From contig OU452223.1 in the NCBI GenBank assembly GCA_911728455.2, positions 9,260,174 through 9,324,173 of the forward strand: a stretch of DNA of 64,000 nt, given 5' to 3'. This DNA comes from Marthasterias glacialis. Its lineage: Eukaryota > Echinodermata > Asteroidea > Forcipulatida > Asteriidae. The notes beneath the pieces were generated by a model. It did no database searches and was not told the DNA's origin. It saw only the letters and a list, made by a program, of their open reading frames with translations. Made by a program: the position numbers and the translations under genes. The first letter of the stretch is position 1; each line of letters starts with the position of its first letter. This document shows positions 10,560 to 22,945 of this stretch, piece by piece.

Positions 10560-13500
10560 CTGAGTTGAAAAAGAGCAAGGCAAATGATAGATGAGGAGGG
10601 AATTAGTGTATACTAATAAACAAGCATGTTAATTCTGCTTACCCAACACTTTGAACTAGGCTTGTTGTACGGTGGTATACATGAGATCAAAATGGCGCTT
10701 GACTTGTCAATGTGAATTTTATCTGCTTCAGCAGATATAATATGAGATAAAATCTAGATCTTTCAGCCACAATTTAACTGACGGCAATGAAACACGTCAC
10801 GTAAATCTTGTTTATAGTACATTGTAGACTTTATTTCCTTATATTTTACTTCCATCCTGGTGCTTGTTAATTCCAATTAACAGGAGCCCAATTAAAAAAC
10901 CACGGTGGTTAATTTGCACTTAATATGAGCGGTTGTTGTTTTGGCTGGCTTTGTTGTGGGTTTTCACTTTGTGACTGATAAGATTGCCCACAGTACATGT
11001 TCGTTTCCTTCTGATTATTGACTTCGGCCAAGGCACTTTGTGATAATTGGAACAATGGGTGATCAAGTTTGATTGGTATGCACTTTACGCATAAAATGGC
11101 TGTTCTGAGATCTGTGTATTTGTACTTTTTGTTACTTGTTTGTTCATTATTCTGGTGACTAGATTTAGGAGTGTTGTAGTATTACAAATCTACAGACTTA
11201 CCTTTAATTTTACGAGCTTCTTATTGAGTTCAACCTTGCGTACACAGTCTTCAAATAGAACAACTAGCCTGCGACAAGAGGAAAGAATAAATAATAAAAA
11301 TATGAGATTAAAACGATTTACGCCCGATTTTTTTATATTTTTTGTTATTGCAGTTAAACAAAAACTATTAACGCCCGTCTTTCTTGGCTTTAATTATTTC
11401 TGTAAAAGTGCAGTTAGAATTGTAAAACATTCTTATTATCCTTCAGTGAACGCCCCCTTTCAGGTAAACTAGAACAGTGAAAATGTACAATTGTGGAGAG
11501 GGTCTTTCAATTTAGAAGGGGAGTTAAGTTATTTGAAGAACGCGTCGTAAGCTTTGTTTCACTGTCTTTTCTTTAATTTGTAACGGTCTTTTCAGAAATA
11601 TACGAAAAAGATTCACACTTCTTCTGTTTGTTTAATGTTGAAAATCCATATCTTAAGTATTTGCAAAACAAAATGGCAAACTCGTTTTGAATTAGAACAT
11701 TTGAGAAAAACACGGTAACCGATTGAGCTGAAACTTGGCACCAAGAACGGATTGACTTTTTTTCTTCTTAGGCCTTCATCACTATAATCTGTCTCGTCAG
11801 TTTTTATGTATTGAGTTGAACAAGCTTTTTGCTGATTTACATTAAGCTTTCAGTCCTTAAGGAAATTGAACATTGATAAACACAGCTACAGTTCTGGAAG
11901 TGCACATTTATCTTGTAATTGAAATCCTGATTGTTTATACCTTAACGAATTCGAAGAGATTTTGATGAGTTCCACAATTTGGTGGTGTTTTGCTCCTTCA
12001 ACATTGATGCCGTTGACAGATAGAATGATGTCACCTGCAAAAACAAGAAATGATAAGTCTTTCCTCAATTCCAAATGGAAATTCACGTTGTTCAGGACTC
12101 TCAGTCAGCACACCGGCCTATATAGTTTTGTCGTATTCCATAAGGGCGCTTGGAAAAAAACAAGAAATTGTAACTATTTCCTCCATTATGCATAATTGAA
12201 ATTCACTTTTAGCTTGGGCCTCGTTCAGGGCTGTTCACTCGACCCCACACTACAGCTTATACCATGTACAATTTTTTTCGTGACGTTACCAAAGAGAGGG
12301 GCGGGGGCTAAGGCAGAGCCCCCCTTTTTCCCCCTCTCACCCCCCCCCCCTAATGAGATCAAAAATGCATAAATGAATGGTTCGATACATTAAAATAGCC
12401 CCCAAATTATGTCTTTGCTTCGCTGGCCCTCACCCCCCCCCCCTTTGAAAATGTCCGGTTATACGCCACTGGTACAAGCGATTGGATAACTAACAATATT
12501 TCAAAATGCGCAGTGTTTTTGATCATCAATATTCAATGAGAATCTATCACTTGTAATAGTGTAATGCATATACTGAGTACTGTTTCTAAATACTAAGACA
12601 GTCTCTTGATGTCATTCCTTAAGTGGAAGCGAGAGTGGAGCTGATTTCCGTGACGCGAGCTATCTTGTGACGCAAGAAAACTCGCTTTGCTTTCACAAGT
12701 GCTTGTGTTTACTCTCTCAACTGATTCTCTAACTCCGACATATTTGCTTTTCCTTGAGGAATCAGAGTAACATTCTATCATGGTGACTGGGGCCCGTTTT
12801 GTTGGGCGCTGCCTACCGCATAATTCTGCGCTTACAGCCCAAAGAAGCGTGCTCTCTAAAAATGCAAATTTCACTCTCTCACCCGAGTGGTGTCATTTTG
12901 GCTCTTTTGAGAGTGAAACTCACTGTGCATCACCCTTTTTAAGTGAAGTTAGAGTGAACTTCACTCTTGTTCAAGTTGAAAATACCCGTCTTTCACTTTA
13001 AGAAAAGAGATGTCCGCCATTAAATGGGTCCTCGAAAGAGTCGTATGACGGACAAAACTCTTTTACATTTAGAGAGTGCGCTTTGCAGGGAACCGTAAGT
13101 GCAGAATAATAATTCAGTGCGCAAGAAGTGTCGTGAAGAATGCCCCCAAACCAACTCCAAACTAGGTGAGATTTTGAATAAGTTTTTTTGATATTGAAAC
13201 GACGCTGTTAAAGAACTTTGTACAAACAACATTATTGTCCTTGTCGAGCAACCGAATAACCAACTCTTCCTTTATATCAACAACATGTAATTGTTGATGA
13301 AGACCTTATGAGCAGATTCTACATTGTGAGTCTGTGGAGGAAGTGCGGGTTTTATCTTTTCAATTCGATATCAATGGCTGCTTGCTATCTTTGTTTAATT
13401 GCCTGGTACTAAACGGTCTTTTAGTGGTTTTCCTATTGCTAGATTGTTTTCCTGTGAACGGACGTTCGTACCGACCGATGTTTTCGATTTCAAAACGCAA

Positions 13501-16500
13501 GGCACCGGTGTAACGGATTTTTACATGTGGGTGTAATGGTCATAAGAACCTATTAATCATTCAATGTTTTTGACATTAGTTTTTTTTTATTATTATCATT
13601 ATCATTGTTTCCAAACTTCTCTTGTTTTTATCAGGGAAAGTTCACAAGGGTTATTCCATGAAGGTGGGACACAATTTGTGACATTTTTCAATATTATCAT
13701 TTTGTTAGAAAAAAATGTTGATTCTAATTTATGTTTATTAATCATCAACTTTTATTTTGGTGTTGAAAGTGTTTCAGAAAGTTTCAAATCTTTCCCACAC
13801 CATCTTACGTGATATTTTTGCTAATATTCTTAAAAATTCAAGGTATATCGATGTAAAATGGACACCATGCTTGTAACACATATTTTTCAATTATGGAAGT
13901 AATAAACAAATTTAAAATGTTCAACAGAAACTTGATTCCAAATCCATAAAATAACAACTTCCTTCATGGGTATTAAAGTACACATGGCTCGGAGAAAATT
14001 AAGGATGTATGTCACAATGTAACGGGGACATGAAATGAAAATTTTAGAAAATTCCCAGCCTTATAATTAAAAAAACAAACTTTCTCAAAGTGTTAACCAG
14101 TATACTTGTTTTTGTTTTCAACCGAGGACTTCATATTGTTCCCCTCTTCTGTGATATCAAGCGAAACGGTGCTCACATTTCTGAGAATCTTTTGCACCTT
14201 TTGTTATAAGTTCTCGGTATGAACACAGAGACAAGTTCAGCGGCATCCTAATTTACCTGGTCTCATGCCCGCCAAGTAGGCGGCACCGTCAGACAGAACA
14301 TCACACACGTACGTGCATACCTCCACCTCATTACTGCCCCGGTGGTGTATAGCGTATGTCTGCAGAGGATAGACAAGAAATTAACCATGTCACCGGTTGG
14401 CATTTTTAACACCCATGTACAACGATATAGAGGGGGTAAGAGAGAAGTACCTGTGGGGTCGAACGAGGTGAGTGATTGTAAGAAGCCTGTTTGACTTTCA
14501 GGATGTCTGATAAGGAGGACACACCCAGCTCAGCGAGACACAACAGGTTAAGAAATAATAGGCTAATTACCCACTATTTGTTTTTGAGTTAAGGCCGCGT
14601 CCAAATCAAGCGACTTCGGTTACGTTGGCTGCAACGACAGCGTTGAAGAATAGGACTTTTAGGCGTTTCAGCCATTAATATTGAGAAACGGCCTTTAACG
14701 TAGGGAAATATGCTGGTCCCTTCGAGCGTCAAACGGCAGCCATACGATTACAACGTGTGTGCTGGACATCAGACGGTCATGGCCACAGCGTTTACATGGG
14801 TGGGGACTCGTTTGGTTTGAATTCACTTTGAACTGTTAATACCTATAACAGAAGTTTTGGAATAACGTGTTTTTTCCAGTCATTCGTTTTTTTGTCTTTC
14901 ATTAAAATGCATGTCCTTAATTCTCTGTGAATGGAAAAGAGTGAAAATTTCACTCGCTTGCCAGAGTGGTGTCAGTTTGGCTCTTTTGAGAGTGAAAACT
15001 CACTCTTCACCACTCTTTTTTAGTCAAAGTGGAGTGAATTTCACTCCGAATCTAATGAAAATACATGTTTTTAACTCTAAGAAGAGTTGTCCGCCATCTG
15101 GCTCCTTGCAAGAGTGGTATGGCGGACAAAAAGAGTGGTTTTCACTCTTTTACATTAAGAGAGTTGATTGCTTCATGGATTCATGGACTCCAAGTTGATC
15201 AAGGTAACTCGCTAAGTATAGTCTTGATAACTGTATTATAATTGCTTTCGAGATTTTTGTTTATCGTCTATCGTGGCAATTAACTACTTCCCATTCTGAT
15301 GTTGCAACCCCCTGTTATAGAATGGGGGGAGGAAAACAGCCGTCTCCTCCGTGATTTTGGACAGCAGTCGTTACATGCTATGTTTACAGTCCGTGCAGAA
15401 GTGACACTGTCATGCCTATAGGATATGGCTAATTGACCCGTCCAATTAGCAAAATGGATCGTCTGGATAAGTAACCCGAGATGGTGAGGGATCGGGGGTC
15501 TTAGGGTGAGAAGGGGGCTGGATTCAATTATGCTGTAACTTCGAAAGGTTAAATTTTTGTTTAGGTAGAGACACATACGAAAAAGTTTTTTTTTATTGTA
15601 TGAATGCATTTGTTTTTCTTTATTTCGCCTCCTGCTTTACTCGGTTGGCATTTTGGACATTGTTTGAACATCAAGGGGTTCAAATGTGGTTAATAAGTTC
15701 AAATTCAAAGCTGATGTTAATTTCGCATTGCTTTAGAAAATTGGTTGTTGTCAGATTACTTGATGGGAACAGTCCATTGCGTTTCACAATCATACATTTT
15801 TGAATCAACGGTTGCATGGGCGAGGTTTCATAGATCCGGCATTTATTAACTTCCTTGTGAAGTTTGCCAAGTTGCCGTGACGGGGAAAATAAACAAACAA
15901 GTTGGGACCTCCAGCTAGACGATTTGGGATGAAGATAATAAGGATGTCACTGGCAAAATTGTTTTAAGGACTTCATAAAAATAATAACATTACTGTAATT
16001 TTATCCAATGATATGGATAAACTACTTACCTGTAATTCAAAGCCGAATGAACCGTGAAGTTTTTCTATGATAATAGTTCGCCTGGAAGGGAAACCAAAAT
16101 AGAGAAATTGGAGAAATGTTGTTTGCTTCTTTTGGTAAATCGTAACATCCTTTAATGTCAGTTCAGGTACTAAAAAACCACTAGGCTTCTTTTTTAACAT
16201 CAACCTCGGACACGGACAAGTAAAACATCAAGTTGTTAATCAATATTTCAACAATTGAAACTCATAGTAAGTTCGAGCTATAAAAAAATGTTAAATCGAT
16301 GTTCTCCGTTTGGAGTTCGATTGAACGATTATGTCAATTTATATCTATGCTTGCGTACAGCGTGGCTATCTTTTGTCCATAATTCTGTAATTATATTTTA
16401 AAAATTGTTGGAAATAATGGGGTTTAGAGAATGGTTTCAGAAACGATTCTTTAAGTGTTGAATACAGTTCTAACAGTTTGTGTTAGGGACACATTTCCTT

Positions 16501-19500
16501 TGGATTGGGCGCTTTTGGGCTATAAAACGCGTTTGTTGTGAAATGAATACGGTTGGAAAGATATTTTACAAGTAGAATATAATGATTCACATAAATTTCC
16601 TTTGAAATTGTGTGGTTGGTTATTTTCGTGACAGAACACCGCCCTCCCTTTTCTTATTGGTAGTGGTTCTGGAGGTTGTTGTATTTCCAGAGGCAAATGC
16701 ATGTTTACTTGCTACCGACTCACTAATTACAACACACAATTGCATGAACAACTCATACAAAGGATAAGGAGCCGTTCCAAACAGCAAAATTTTAAGAGAT
16801 TTGAAGGCAATGTGTCCCTTTAAACTCTAAGAGGTTGAAAACTTAGGCCACAAACTTTTGCTGTCCCCCATCTACAATACCGCGGTGCAGAGTGAAACTT
16901 AACGCTGGTACAGCCTTTAAGATTAGTCATGTGCCATTTTGGGACAGTAACAAGGCGCGATATCACATGGACATGCACTTATATATCCAAATGTCCGATC
17001 ACCGTCTCGATTTTGTACAAGGAAGCGATATCCGAAACCCACATCTGAGAAGTATTGCTGAACCAAGCTGGAATTACGTGTCAGACAACGTGGTTTCGAA
17101 ATTACAAATCTTGACGACCTAGTATACTTCCTTTCAAAAAGGTGGTACCCGGTGGTGCAACATTGTTTCTTTGGAAGTAGTCTCACTAATTGAGTTTCCA
17201 AACACCCTAAGTTAACCTAAACTAAAAGAAGTCCTTGTATCTCTCAAGTGAACTGAAGCTGAAAGTTTTAGCCATTGTTATTGTGCTTCTCTACTATATC
17301 TGAGAAGAAAGACAAGTACAGTTTGTAGTTCATAGATGACATCATATTTAAAACCCCAGCTCAACATTGGTAAGAAGAAAAACATAAATGTTCACAGATT
17401 TACAAACTGTAAAACTAAAGTTAGTAAAAACAGCCTTAATTAGTCATTTTAGACCATTTTTGACAAATTGTAGTCAAAATGTGGTCTAAAAGGACTAATT
17501 AACGCTGTTTTGACTAAGTTAGTTTTAGAGTGTAGGCCTACATGGTATAAAGATAACGACGGTAGAAAACTTTCCTTGAAATATTTCTCCCTGAAATGCT
17601 ACCGTTTTTAAATAATAAATGAAATAAGATCCAAAATTAGTTTTCACCTCAGTGAGACGAAAACTCTGCCTATAGGAATGCGTACAAGCATTTTTAACCG
17701 TTTTCTCGCAAGTGAAACAGCGAAATGAGCTGGCATTTTCACAGGTTGGTTTTATTACAAGTATGTCTTGATTTGTGCAAAGAATGGAAGCATTTACAAT
17801 CAGTTTACCAATGTTGACCATTTAATGGCAATACTTCTCAGGAGAATTTGTACCAGTAATACCAACTTTACACGAACTTTAGGCACATGCCTTTTTAGAC
17901 GGATCGTTCAGACTATCGGATAATCTAAAACATATCTTCAATGCAGTCAATACAGCATTTTTGTTTTCCGGAAAATTCAACAGCATACTAATCTTTCTCA
18001 TACATAGGCCTATTGCTTATGGAAAGTTCACACCATGTTTATTATTAGAAACAAATCAAGGGCTATTATCGTCAGGTGCTACACGAATGGCATTGTATTA
18101 GTTTTGTTCTTGTTTAGTTTTTGTGTGAATTCTGCGTAATATTTGCTGGGGGGAAAAAACGAGAGCGCAATGCAGATCTACAATGATGGTTAACGACAAC
18201 AACCATACAAAATAAAGATCTTAATTACTGAGGGGTCTCCAACATCCCTTGGTGATCCGTCATTTAACTCTAGCTCGTGTAACAAGCGGACAGCTGACAG
18301 ATCTTGGGTAAATTAACCCTGGCGGCACCGAGACACTGAATCAGCGATTTCTCGGGCGATCTGGCGACTTGTTCTCACTTTGAAAATCAGCAACAATGAT
18401 GACTTGTAGCAGTTCGAATCCACTGCCGCGCAATGAGCAGAATGGCTGTCACGGTGGGGGACCCGCAGAGAATGAGTAGGGGGTTGTGTGTGTGTGTGTG
18501 TGGATGAGGCATTGTTTAAGAGTTGTCTGTCTGAATCAAGGAAGGGGGTGGGGGGGGGGGGGTCTGGGTGCTGATGCTTGGACTGCCCCATATCCGCACC
18601 CGGGATCCTTAACACCTGTTTGATGCAGACTGATAGCAGGTGCCGTGATGACCGTGAGCCATATGCTCTGCGTTATCTTTGACATTTCTCCATGAAAACA
18701 AGCAACACGTAATCACTCAAGCGCTCGTTTTCGTTAAAAACGACGTCTCTTGCCCAGTGGCATAACCAGCGGGAAGGGCGAGAGCCCCCCCCCCCCGGAA
18801 CCCTTGACCCCCTCCTCTCCCCCTCAAAAAAATGCACACATGAAGGATTCGATACATCAAAAGGCCCCACAACAATTATGTCTTAACCCCCCCCCCCCCC
18901 ATGAAAATGTCTAGTTACGCCCCTGCACTTGTTCCTTTTTTCCTTTTAGTGACGTCTGCCGCTTGCATAGCTCCCTTTTCCCATTCGAACTGACAATGTC
19001 TGCTTTCAGTGTCTTCATCCCGTGACCAACTAGAAAAACACATGTTTCACCGCTGCAATATTGGCACTAGAATACAGAATATCCATTGCAAATGAAGCCC
19101 GCCAACAAAACAAAATCCTTGGAAACCACATTAGTTCCCGGTTCTAATTAAACACGAACTCTTGCCATTACTAGCTAAAGGCTTAAAACATCAATACCAT
19201 ACACTTGATTCCCTATTAATACTATCTAATTTATCCAGCGGTTTGTCAAATACCGGTAATACAAAAAGCGGTTGGATGTCAGTAAGAAGATCTGCAAAGA
19301 AATACTCGTTTCAAGGAAGTTTCACTATAACCGAATGATCGGAGCTTTGCAAATACTTCCTACAATTCTTACTTTACCGGGGCACAAGTTTGAAGAGCTG
19401 CTTACATAAGCACGTAATTTGTCAAACAAATTCATGTCTTTGCTTAACAGAAAACCTGGTTGTACTTCAGCCAAAAGCACTTGTTAGAAAACAAAAAGTG

Positions 19501-20443
19501 ACCTCCAGCACTGAGTATTTTTGCCAGCGAAACCAGGATGTTCACTTAAACAGCTAAAATTAAACTTGGGAATTTGGTTGTAGTTTCAAGTTTTGTAAAC
19601 AACAATAATTATTTTTACCTTCTTGGGTTTTCCTTTTCATTGGTGAAGATGTCTCTGTCTTGTTCGACTGCATGAGCTACCTGTAGAAAAGCAAAATAAC
19701 CATCCAAGTTGTCTTTATGATATCAATGTGATTCAATTGGTCCATCATTTGGTAATTGTCACAGACCAGGGCCCCAATTTCATAGAGCGGCGTAAGCAGC
19801 AAATATTGCTAAACATTGCTGCTTACAGGGAAAATGAGCAGGATACCAGTCACAAATTGTACATTGTTACATGGTATTTTGGCTGCTATAAACCCTAGTC
19901 CTGGTTAAGCATGATATTTGTTTGCTTATCTAGTTTTTCTGCTTAAGCAGCTCTATGAAATTGGGCCCAGTATTTTGTGTGACCTAACAAATACTCTATA
20001 TGAAACAAACCTGTGAAAAGTTCAGCGCAATTTATCGTGGGAGTCCCGAGAAAATAGTGACAAAAAAACATTGTGTGTTTTCACTGTTTTCGAACACCGT
20101 GTTTTGAACTCGCAATGCCGAAAATAATTGTTTTATTCATTTCTCAAAAACTTAAGCATTTCAAGCAAAATTATTTAAAATGTTAGTTTTCCCACTACCA
20201 TGTAAGTTTTGTGCAAATCTGTGAATATTTTTATTTTCATTCTTACCAATATTGAGCACACACCCTTTAAGTTTGCATATCTATAAATCATCAGTTAATT
20301 CAAATTAGGCAAAGACTTACCTCTCCCAAGTCTGGCAGAAATATTTCCTTCTTTGACAGCTTAGGCTTTTTTCTGTCTAAAGTTCTCATATTGAACTGTT
20401 GGATGTTGTATCTGCCAATGGCAAACTCTGACGTGGAGATCAT
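10287..20443 (-). CDS. Tamalin/CYTIP-like PDZ scaffold protein (seven coding exons)
   Basis: Exons in coding order: 20321-20443, 19619-19680, 16030-16081, 14257-14359, 11941-12034, 11202-11268 and 10287-10559. Every junction is GT-AG and the phases agree, giving about 257 residues. Residues 63-150 form a PDZ domain: carboxylate loop with F74-G-F-E, the QTYAIHH stretch typical of tamalin and CYTIP, then GDIILSVNG at 114-122, and an alpha-B helix starting with H130, which predicts class I ligands. Then comes a charged, coiled-coil-like segment (LVVLFEDCVRKVEL onward, 146-190) and a Ser-rich tail ending SILDI. Known relatives link Arf exchange factors of the cytohesin type and membrane receptors in the cytoplasm. 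The start is the first ATG after an in-frame TAA, and its N-terminus is shorter than in vertebrate tamalin as I recall it. An extra 5' exon cannot be excluded. Confidence 0.85.
12279..12471. mobile_element. hAT-like C-rich MITE in a PDZ-gene intron
   Basis: Left CGTGACGTTACC and right GGTTATACGCCACTG are imperfect inverted ends of the CAGTGGCGTAAC type. The interior has long C runs. It shares GATACATxAAAAxGCCCC and ATTATGTCTT words with 18755-18924. The target duplication is unclear. Confidence 0.55.
12848..13080. mobile_element. CACTCTTTT-type MITE, copy 1
   Basis: Left GTGCTCTCTAAAAATG is inverted at the right as TTTACATTTAGAGAGTGC. Inside are GAGTGGTGTCATTTTGGCTC and an internal foldback GTCCGCCAT/ATGACGGAC. 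It matches 14918-15168 along its length. Lies in the intron between exons 14257-14359 and 11941-12034. Confidence 0.75.
13090..14240. other. Intron of the PDZ gene, nothing recognised
   Basis: AT-rich, with no repeat family I recognise and only short open frames. A TTATTATCATTATCATTG run lies near 13590. Confidence 0.4.
14918..15168. mobile_element. CACTCTTTT-type MITE, copy 2
   Basis: Ends ATTCTCTGTGAATGGAAAAG and CTTTTACATTAAGAGAG are inverted. The core GAGTGGTGTCAGTTTGGCTC and the foldback GTCCGCCAT/ATGGCGGAC match 12848-13080. In the intron between exons 16030-16081 and 14257-14359. Confidence 0.75.
15170..17345. other. PDZ-gene introns around exon 16030-16081, nothing else recognised
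   Basis: Apart from the coding exon at 16030-16081 there is no recognisable repeat or gene. Open frames are short and unrelated to known families. Confidence 0.4.
17348..17826. mobile_element. CCCAGCTCAA-type element, copy 2, interrupted by a MITE
   Basis: Starts TTTAAAACCCCAGCTCAACA. After the insertion at 17403-17532 it continues with ACATGGTATAAAGATAACGA and runs to TTTACCAATGTTGACC. The order and sequence match the reverse complement of 54130-54497. The far end is decayed. It lies in the intron between exons 19619-19680 and 16030-16081. Confidence 0.75.
17403..17532. mobile_element. Near-perfect foldback MITE nested in the element at 17348-17826
   Basis: The left arm (17409-17457) and right arm (17478-17530) pair over about 48 bases: AATTAGTCATTTTAGACCA against TGGTCTAAAAGGACTAATT. 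TA flanks at 17401-17402 and 17533-17534 fit Tc1/mariner-type insertion. About 130 bp, almost all stem. Confidence 0.8.
17830..18750. other. PDZ-gene intron, GT microsatellite, nothing else recognised
   Basis: A (GT)n run lies at about 18483-18501, followed by G-rich DNA at 18545-18562. No gene or repeat family recognised. Confidence 0.45.
18755..18924. mobile_element. hAT-like C-rich MITE
   Basis: Left CAGTGGCATAACCAGCGG and right CTAGTTACGCCCCTG are inverted ends. The interior has C runs. Flanks do not show a clear 8-base duplicate, so the element is old or its ends are shifted. Confidence 0.6.
18925..19600. other. PDZ-gene intron, nothing recognised
   Basis: No gene, repeat or structured element recognised before exon 19619-19680. 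Confidence 0.4.
19769..19968. mobile_element. GGGCCCAATTTCATAGAGC-type MITE
   Basis: Left GGGCCCCAATTTCATAGAG and right CTCTATGAAATTGGGCCC are inverted ends, followed inward by GCTTAAGCAG-type words on both sides. 200 bp, in the first intron of the PDZ gene. Confidence 0.75.
19985..20271. mobile_element. CCCAGCTCAA-type element, decayed copy
   Basis: Contains AAACCTGTGAAAAGTTCAGC, then GCAAATCTGTGAATATTTTTATTTTCATTCTTACCAATATTGAGC in order, as in 54130-54497, ending before TTTAA. Strongly diverged. It lies just downstream of the first PDZ exon, in the intron. Confidence 0.5.
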
Positions 20444-20489
20444 ACACGTGCTTGGTGTGGAAGTGCTTTGCGAAAAACAAATCAAATAT

Positions 20490-20512
20490 ATTTATATATT
20501 AAATATGATCGC
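20490..20512 (-). promoter_or_regulatory. Possible TATA-type promoter of the PDZ scaffold gene
   Basis: On the minus strand, AATATATAAATATATTT lies about 50-70 bases upstream of the ATG at 20443. If used, the 5' UTR would be only about 20-40 bases. AT-rich DNA makes chance likely. Confidence 0.25.
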
Positions 20513-20514
20513 CC

Positions 20515-21530
20515 CGGCTTTCTGGATCTCAATCATAGATTTTCCATTCCCATGCGACAGTTCCAAGTTCCAGTTTGTACGCGTTGAAAGTCGGCTAGGT
20601 ATCGTTGGTGCAGTTTCAGTGTCCGATAGTCGAAGGTTGGCCAACTGTTCAGCCAACCTATCACCAATCAGTGCAGAGCTTTGCTAATATATTCCCGCCT
20701 AAAACAGGGATGGTTTCTGTGGGTCGCTGCCGTTTGCCACGGTGGTTTATACAGCAAGTTAATAACTCATGGAAGTTCAGCGCCAGCTTTGCGTGTGGTG
20801 GTGTGTTCAAACGAAACCAGACTAATTATGGAGGCTGAGACAAAGCGTTACTGCTTATATCTTGCCAAGGCCCCGTCCCTTCTTGAGTAATGTGAATGGT
20901 GTAAAAGGTGTTTATCTGAAGTAGAGAGAGAGTTTGTAAGAAGAAAAATCCCCGTCACACCATGTGATGCTATCGTCATAAGCAATGCGTATCGGGAGAC
21001 TGATGTCAGCCTGGGAATTCTGCCCAATCCCTGGCGTCCCTTATCAGGCGGAAGCATATATCTCATGCATCATGTCCGGTCGTTTCTTGTTCTGTTGCTA
21101 TTAATAAACTCATGATGCTATCTTTTACATTAAACATGAGCTGCCGGATAGCGGTACGTGATTGGCCGAGCCGGTGGCTGTGATGTAAATTAGGAGACAT
21201 ATCGCAGGAGGTAATTGGTTGGAGCAACTATGACATAACAGTTTAACCGAGTTACATGTGAAATGATTAAAAATAGCGGTCGGTAAGAGATCAAATCTGA
21301 AATGGTTAAGCAAGAGATTTATCAATCGTTTGATTTGACAATATTGGTCATGATAGTAATTAATAACTAAAGATAAGTCAGTACGGTAATACGCAGTATT
21401 TAATATGAACATGAGTTGTGCAACTTGGCAATGTGCGAACATGTATCACATATAAACTATCTAGCTTTCATTTCGGAACTCAGATTCATATGATGATATT
21501 GTCAAATGTAATAAATGTCACATCCTTTGA
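20515..21530. other. Intergenic, nothing recognised
   Basis: Upstream of the minus-strand PDZ gene. Short open frames on both strands without family resemblance. Confidence 0.4.
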
Positions 21531-21534
21531 GAAG

Positions 21535-22180
21535 GTTTTTGCTGGGGTCAAAACTTCGGGCCGTTAACCCCTTAGTGCCTTACCTGTATATATGGACAGT
21601 CTAATTTTGTTCTTATATCCCTTTTCTGAGAATATTTGTAATTGTGACATTTACTGTAGATGCTTGTTGGCTTCAATATTGTGACCATTCCTGACAATTT
21701 TTTATAATCGAAGATTGTCGCATTACAGAACGTTCACATAGGTAGACATTGCGCCATTAAGGTTTCTTCATATAGTAAATTCAAAATTGAAGTGAGAAAT
21801 TGTCATATTGTGAATTATGTTCAAACTATCAATTGTTGTGAATACATTTTCCAACTCAAGTTGAATTTAAACTAGAAAAGTGTCTACAGCTCATTTTATT
21901 TGGTCTTTACTCCATGGCGAATGTATTATAAAGAAACCTGAATAGCCTGATGTCCACATTATCTCGACGTTTTGTTACGTGATAATTAAATATAGTTATC
22001 AATTTTGTAATTTCTTTTGCGCTTAGTAAACTAAACAACAACAAAAACAGTACTACCAGTGGTGTTTTCATAAGTATAGGCAGGACGTACTCGTCACTGA
22101 AGGGTTAACATTTGGTTTGTTTTGGTATTTATGCCACAGGAATCGGTTTGCAACAGCTACTTCTTTTTCTGCTTAATAGA
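21535..22180 (+). mobile_element. Penelope-like tail-type repeat split by a TTAA element
   Basis: GGTCAAAACTTCGGGCCG lies left of the insert, and ATTTATGCCACAGGAATCGGTTTGCAACAGC (the GTTTGCAACAGC end of 3085-3275) to its right. With the insert and one TTAA removed, the order of words matches 3085-3275. Confidence 0.5.
21568..22104. mobile_element. piggyBac-like nonautonomous element (TTAA-flanked)
   Basis: TTAA at 21564-21567 and 22105-22108 flanks a 537-bp element starting CCCCTTAGTGCC and ending CACTGAAGGG. The ends are inverted, begin with CCC and duplicate TTAA, as piggyBac elements do. There is no transposase frame. The related site at 3178-3181 is empty. Confidence 0.8.
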
Positions 22181-22727
22181 CCTACTGTCAAACTTCTTCT
22201 ATTCGGGGGAAGGTTTTGTTTTGACGTTCACCCTTTGTTCAGAGAACTTAAATCAAACAAAAACATGGTTTGTTTCAAACAAAATTATTGAAATGTAATC
22301 GAGGGCATCGTATCCCGTCCGAAGATTGTCGTGGAGTATTGCTCAAGAATGTATTTGTCAACAAGGAACTACATTCACGATTGCAACATAAGGAAATGTT
22401 CGATACGTGATTATCGAAAGAATAAATGAACAGTTGTCACAATTGATAGCTTCTTTTGTTTGAACTTGACACCAGCACTGATTGCCTGAATAAATGTTGC
22501 GTCTCAGAAACTGTAATGTGCGGGAAAATTGCATTCCCCCAACAGACACTCGGTTTTAACATTTAGATTTACCTAAAAAACAAAATAAGCACAAAATCCA
22601 AGGTCTTTACTCAACACTAACAGCGTTTTTGGCTGTTTTTCTCAGGCGGATTGTGACCTCCTAAAACTTAATGAAATGTATCACATGTTGGTTGTATGAC
22701 GCGTTTATTGCGAACAATAAAATGCAG

Positions 22728-22945
22728 CAGCGTAGCCAGGATTTCTTTTCACTGGGGGTGGCCACGGGGGCATTGCTTTTCAGTGGGGCGAAGGCAGGGG
22801 CCATGTTTTTTAAATGAATGACATGTATCTACATTTTTTATGGTGGGCACCTGGGGGGGGGACTGGAATTTTTTTATTTTTTTTTTTTTGGGGGGGGCAC
22901 GTGCCCCCAGAGGCCCCCCCCCCCTCACCCCTTGGCTACGCGCTG
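22728..22945. mobile_element. hAT-like G/C-run MITE
   Basis: Left CAGCGTAGCCAGG and right CCTTGGCTACGCGCTG are inverted ends. Long G, T and C runs lie inside, including GGGGGGGCACGTGCCCCC. No clear target duplication. Confidence 0.55.
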
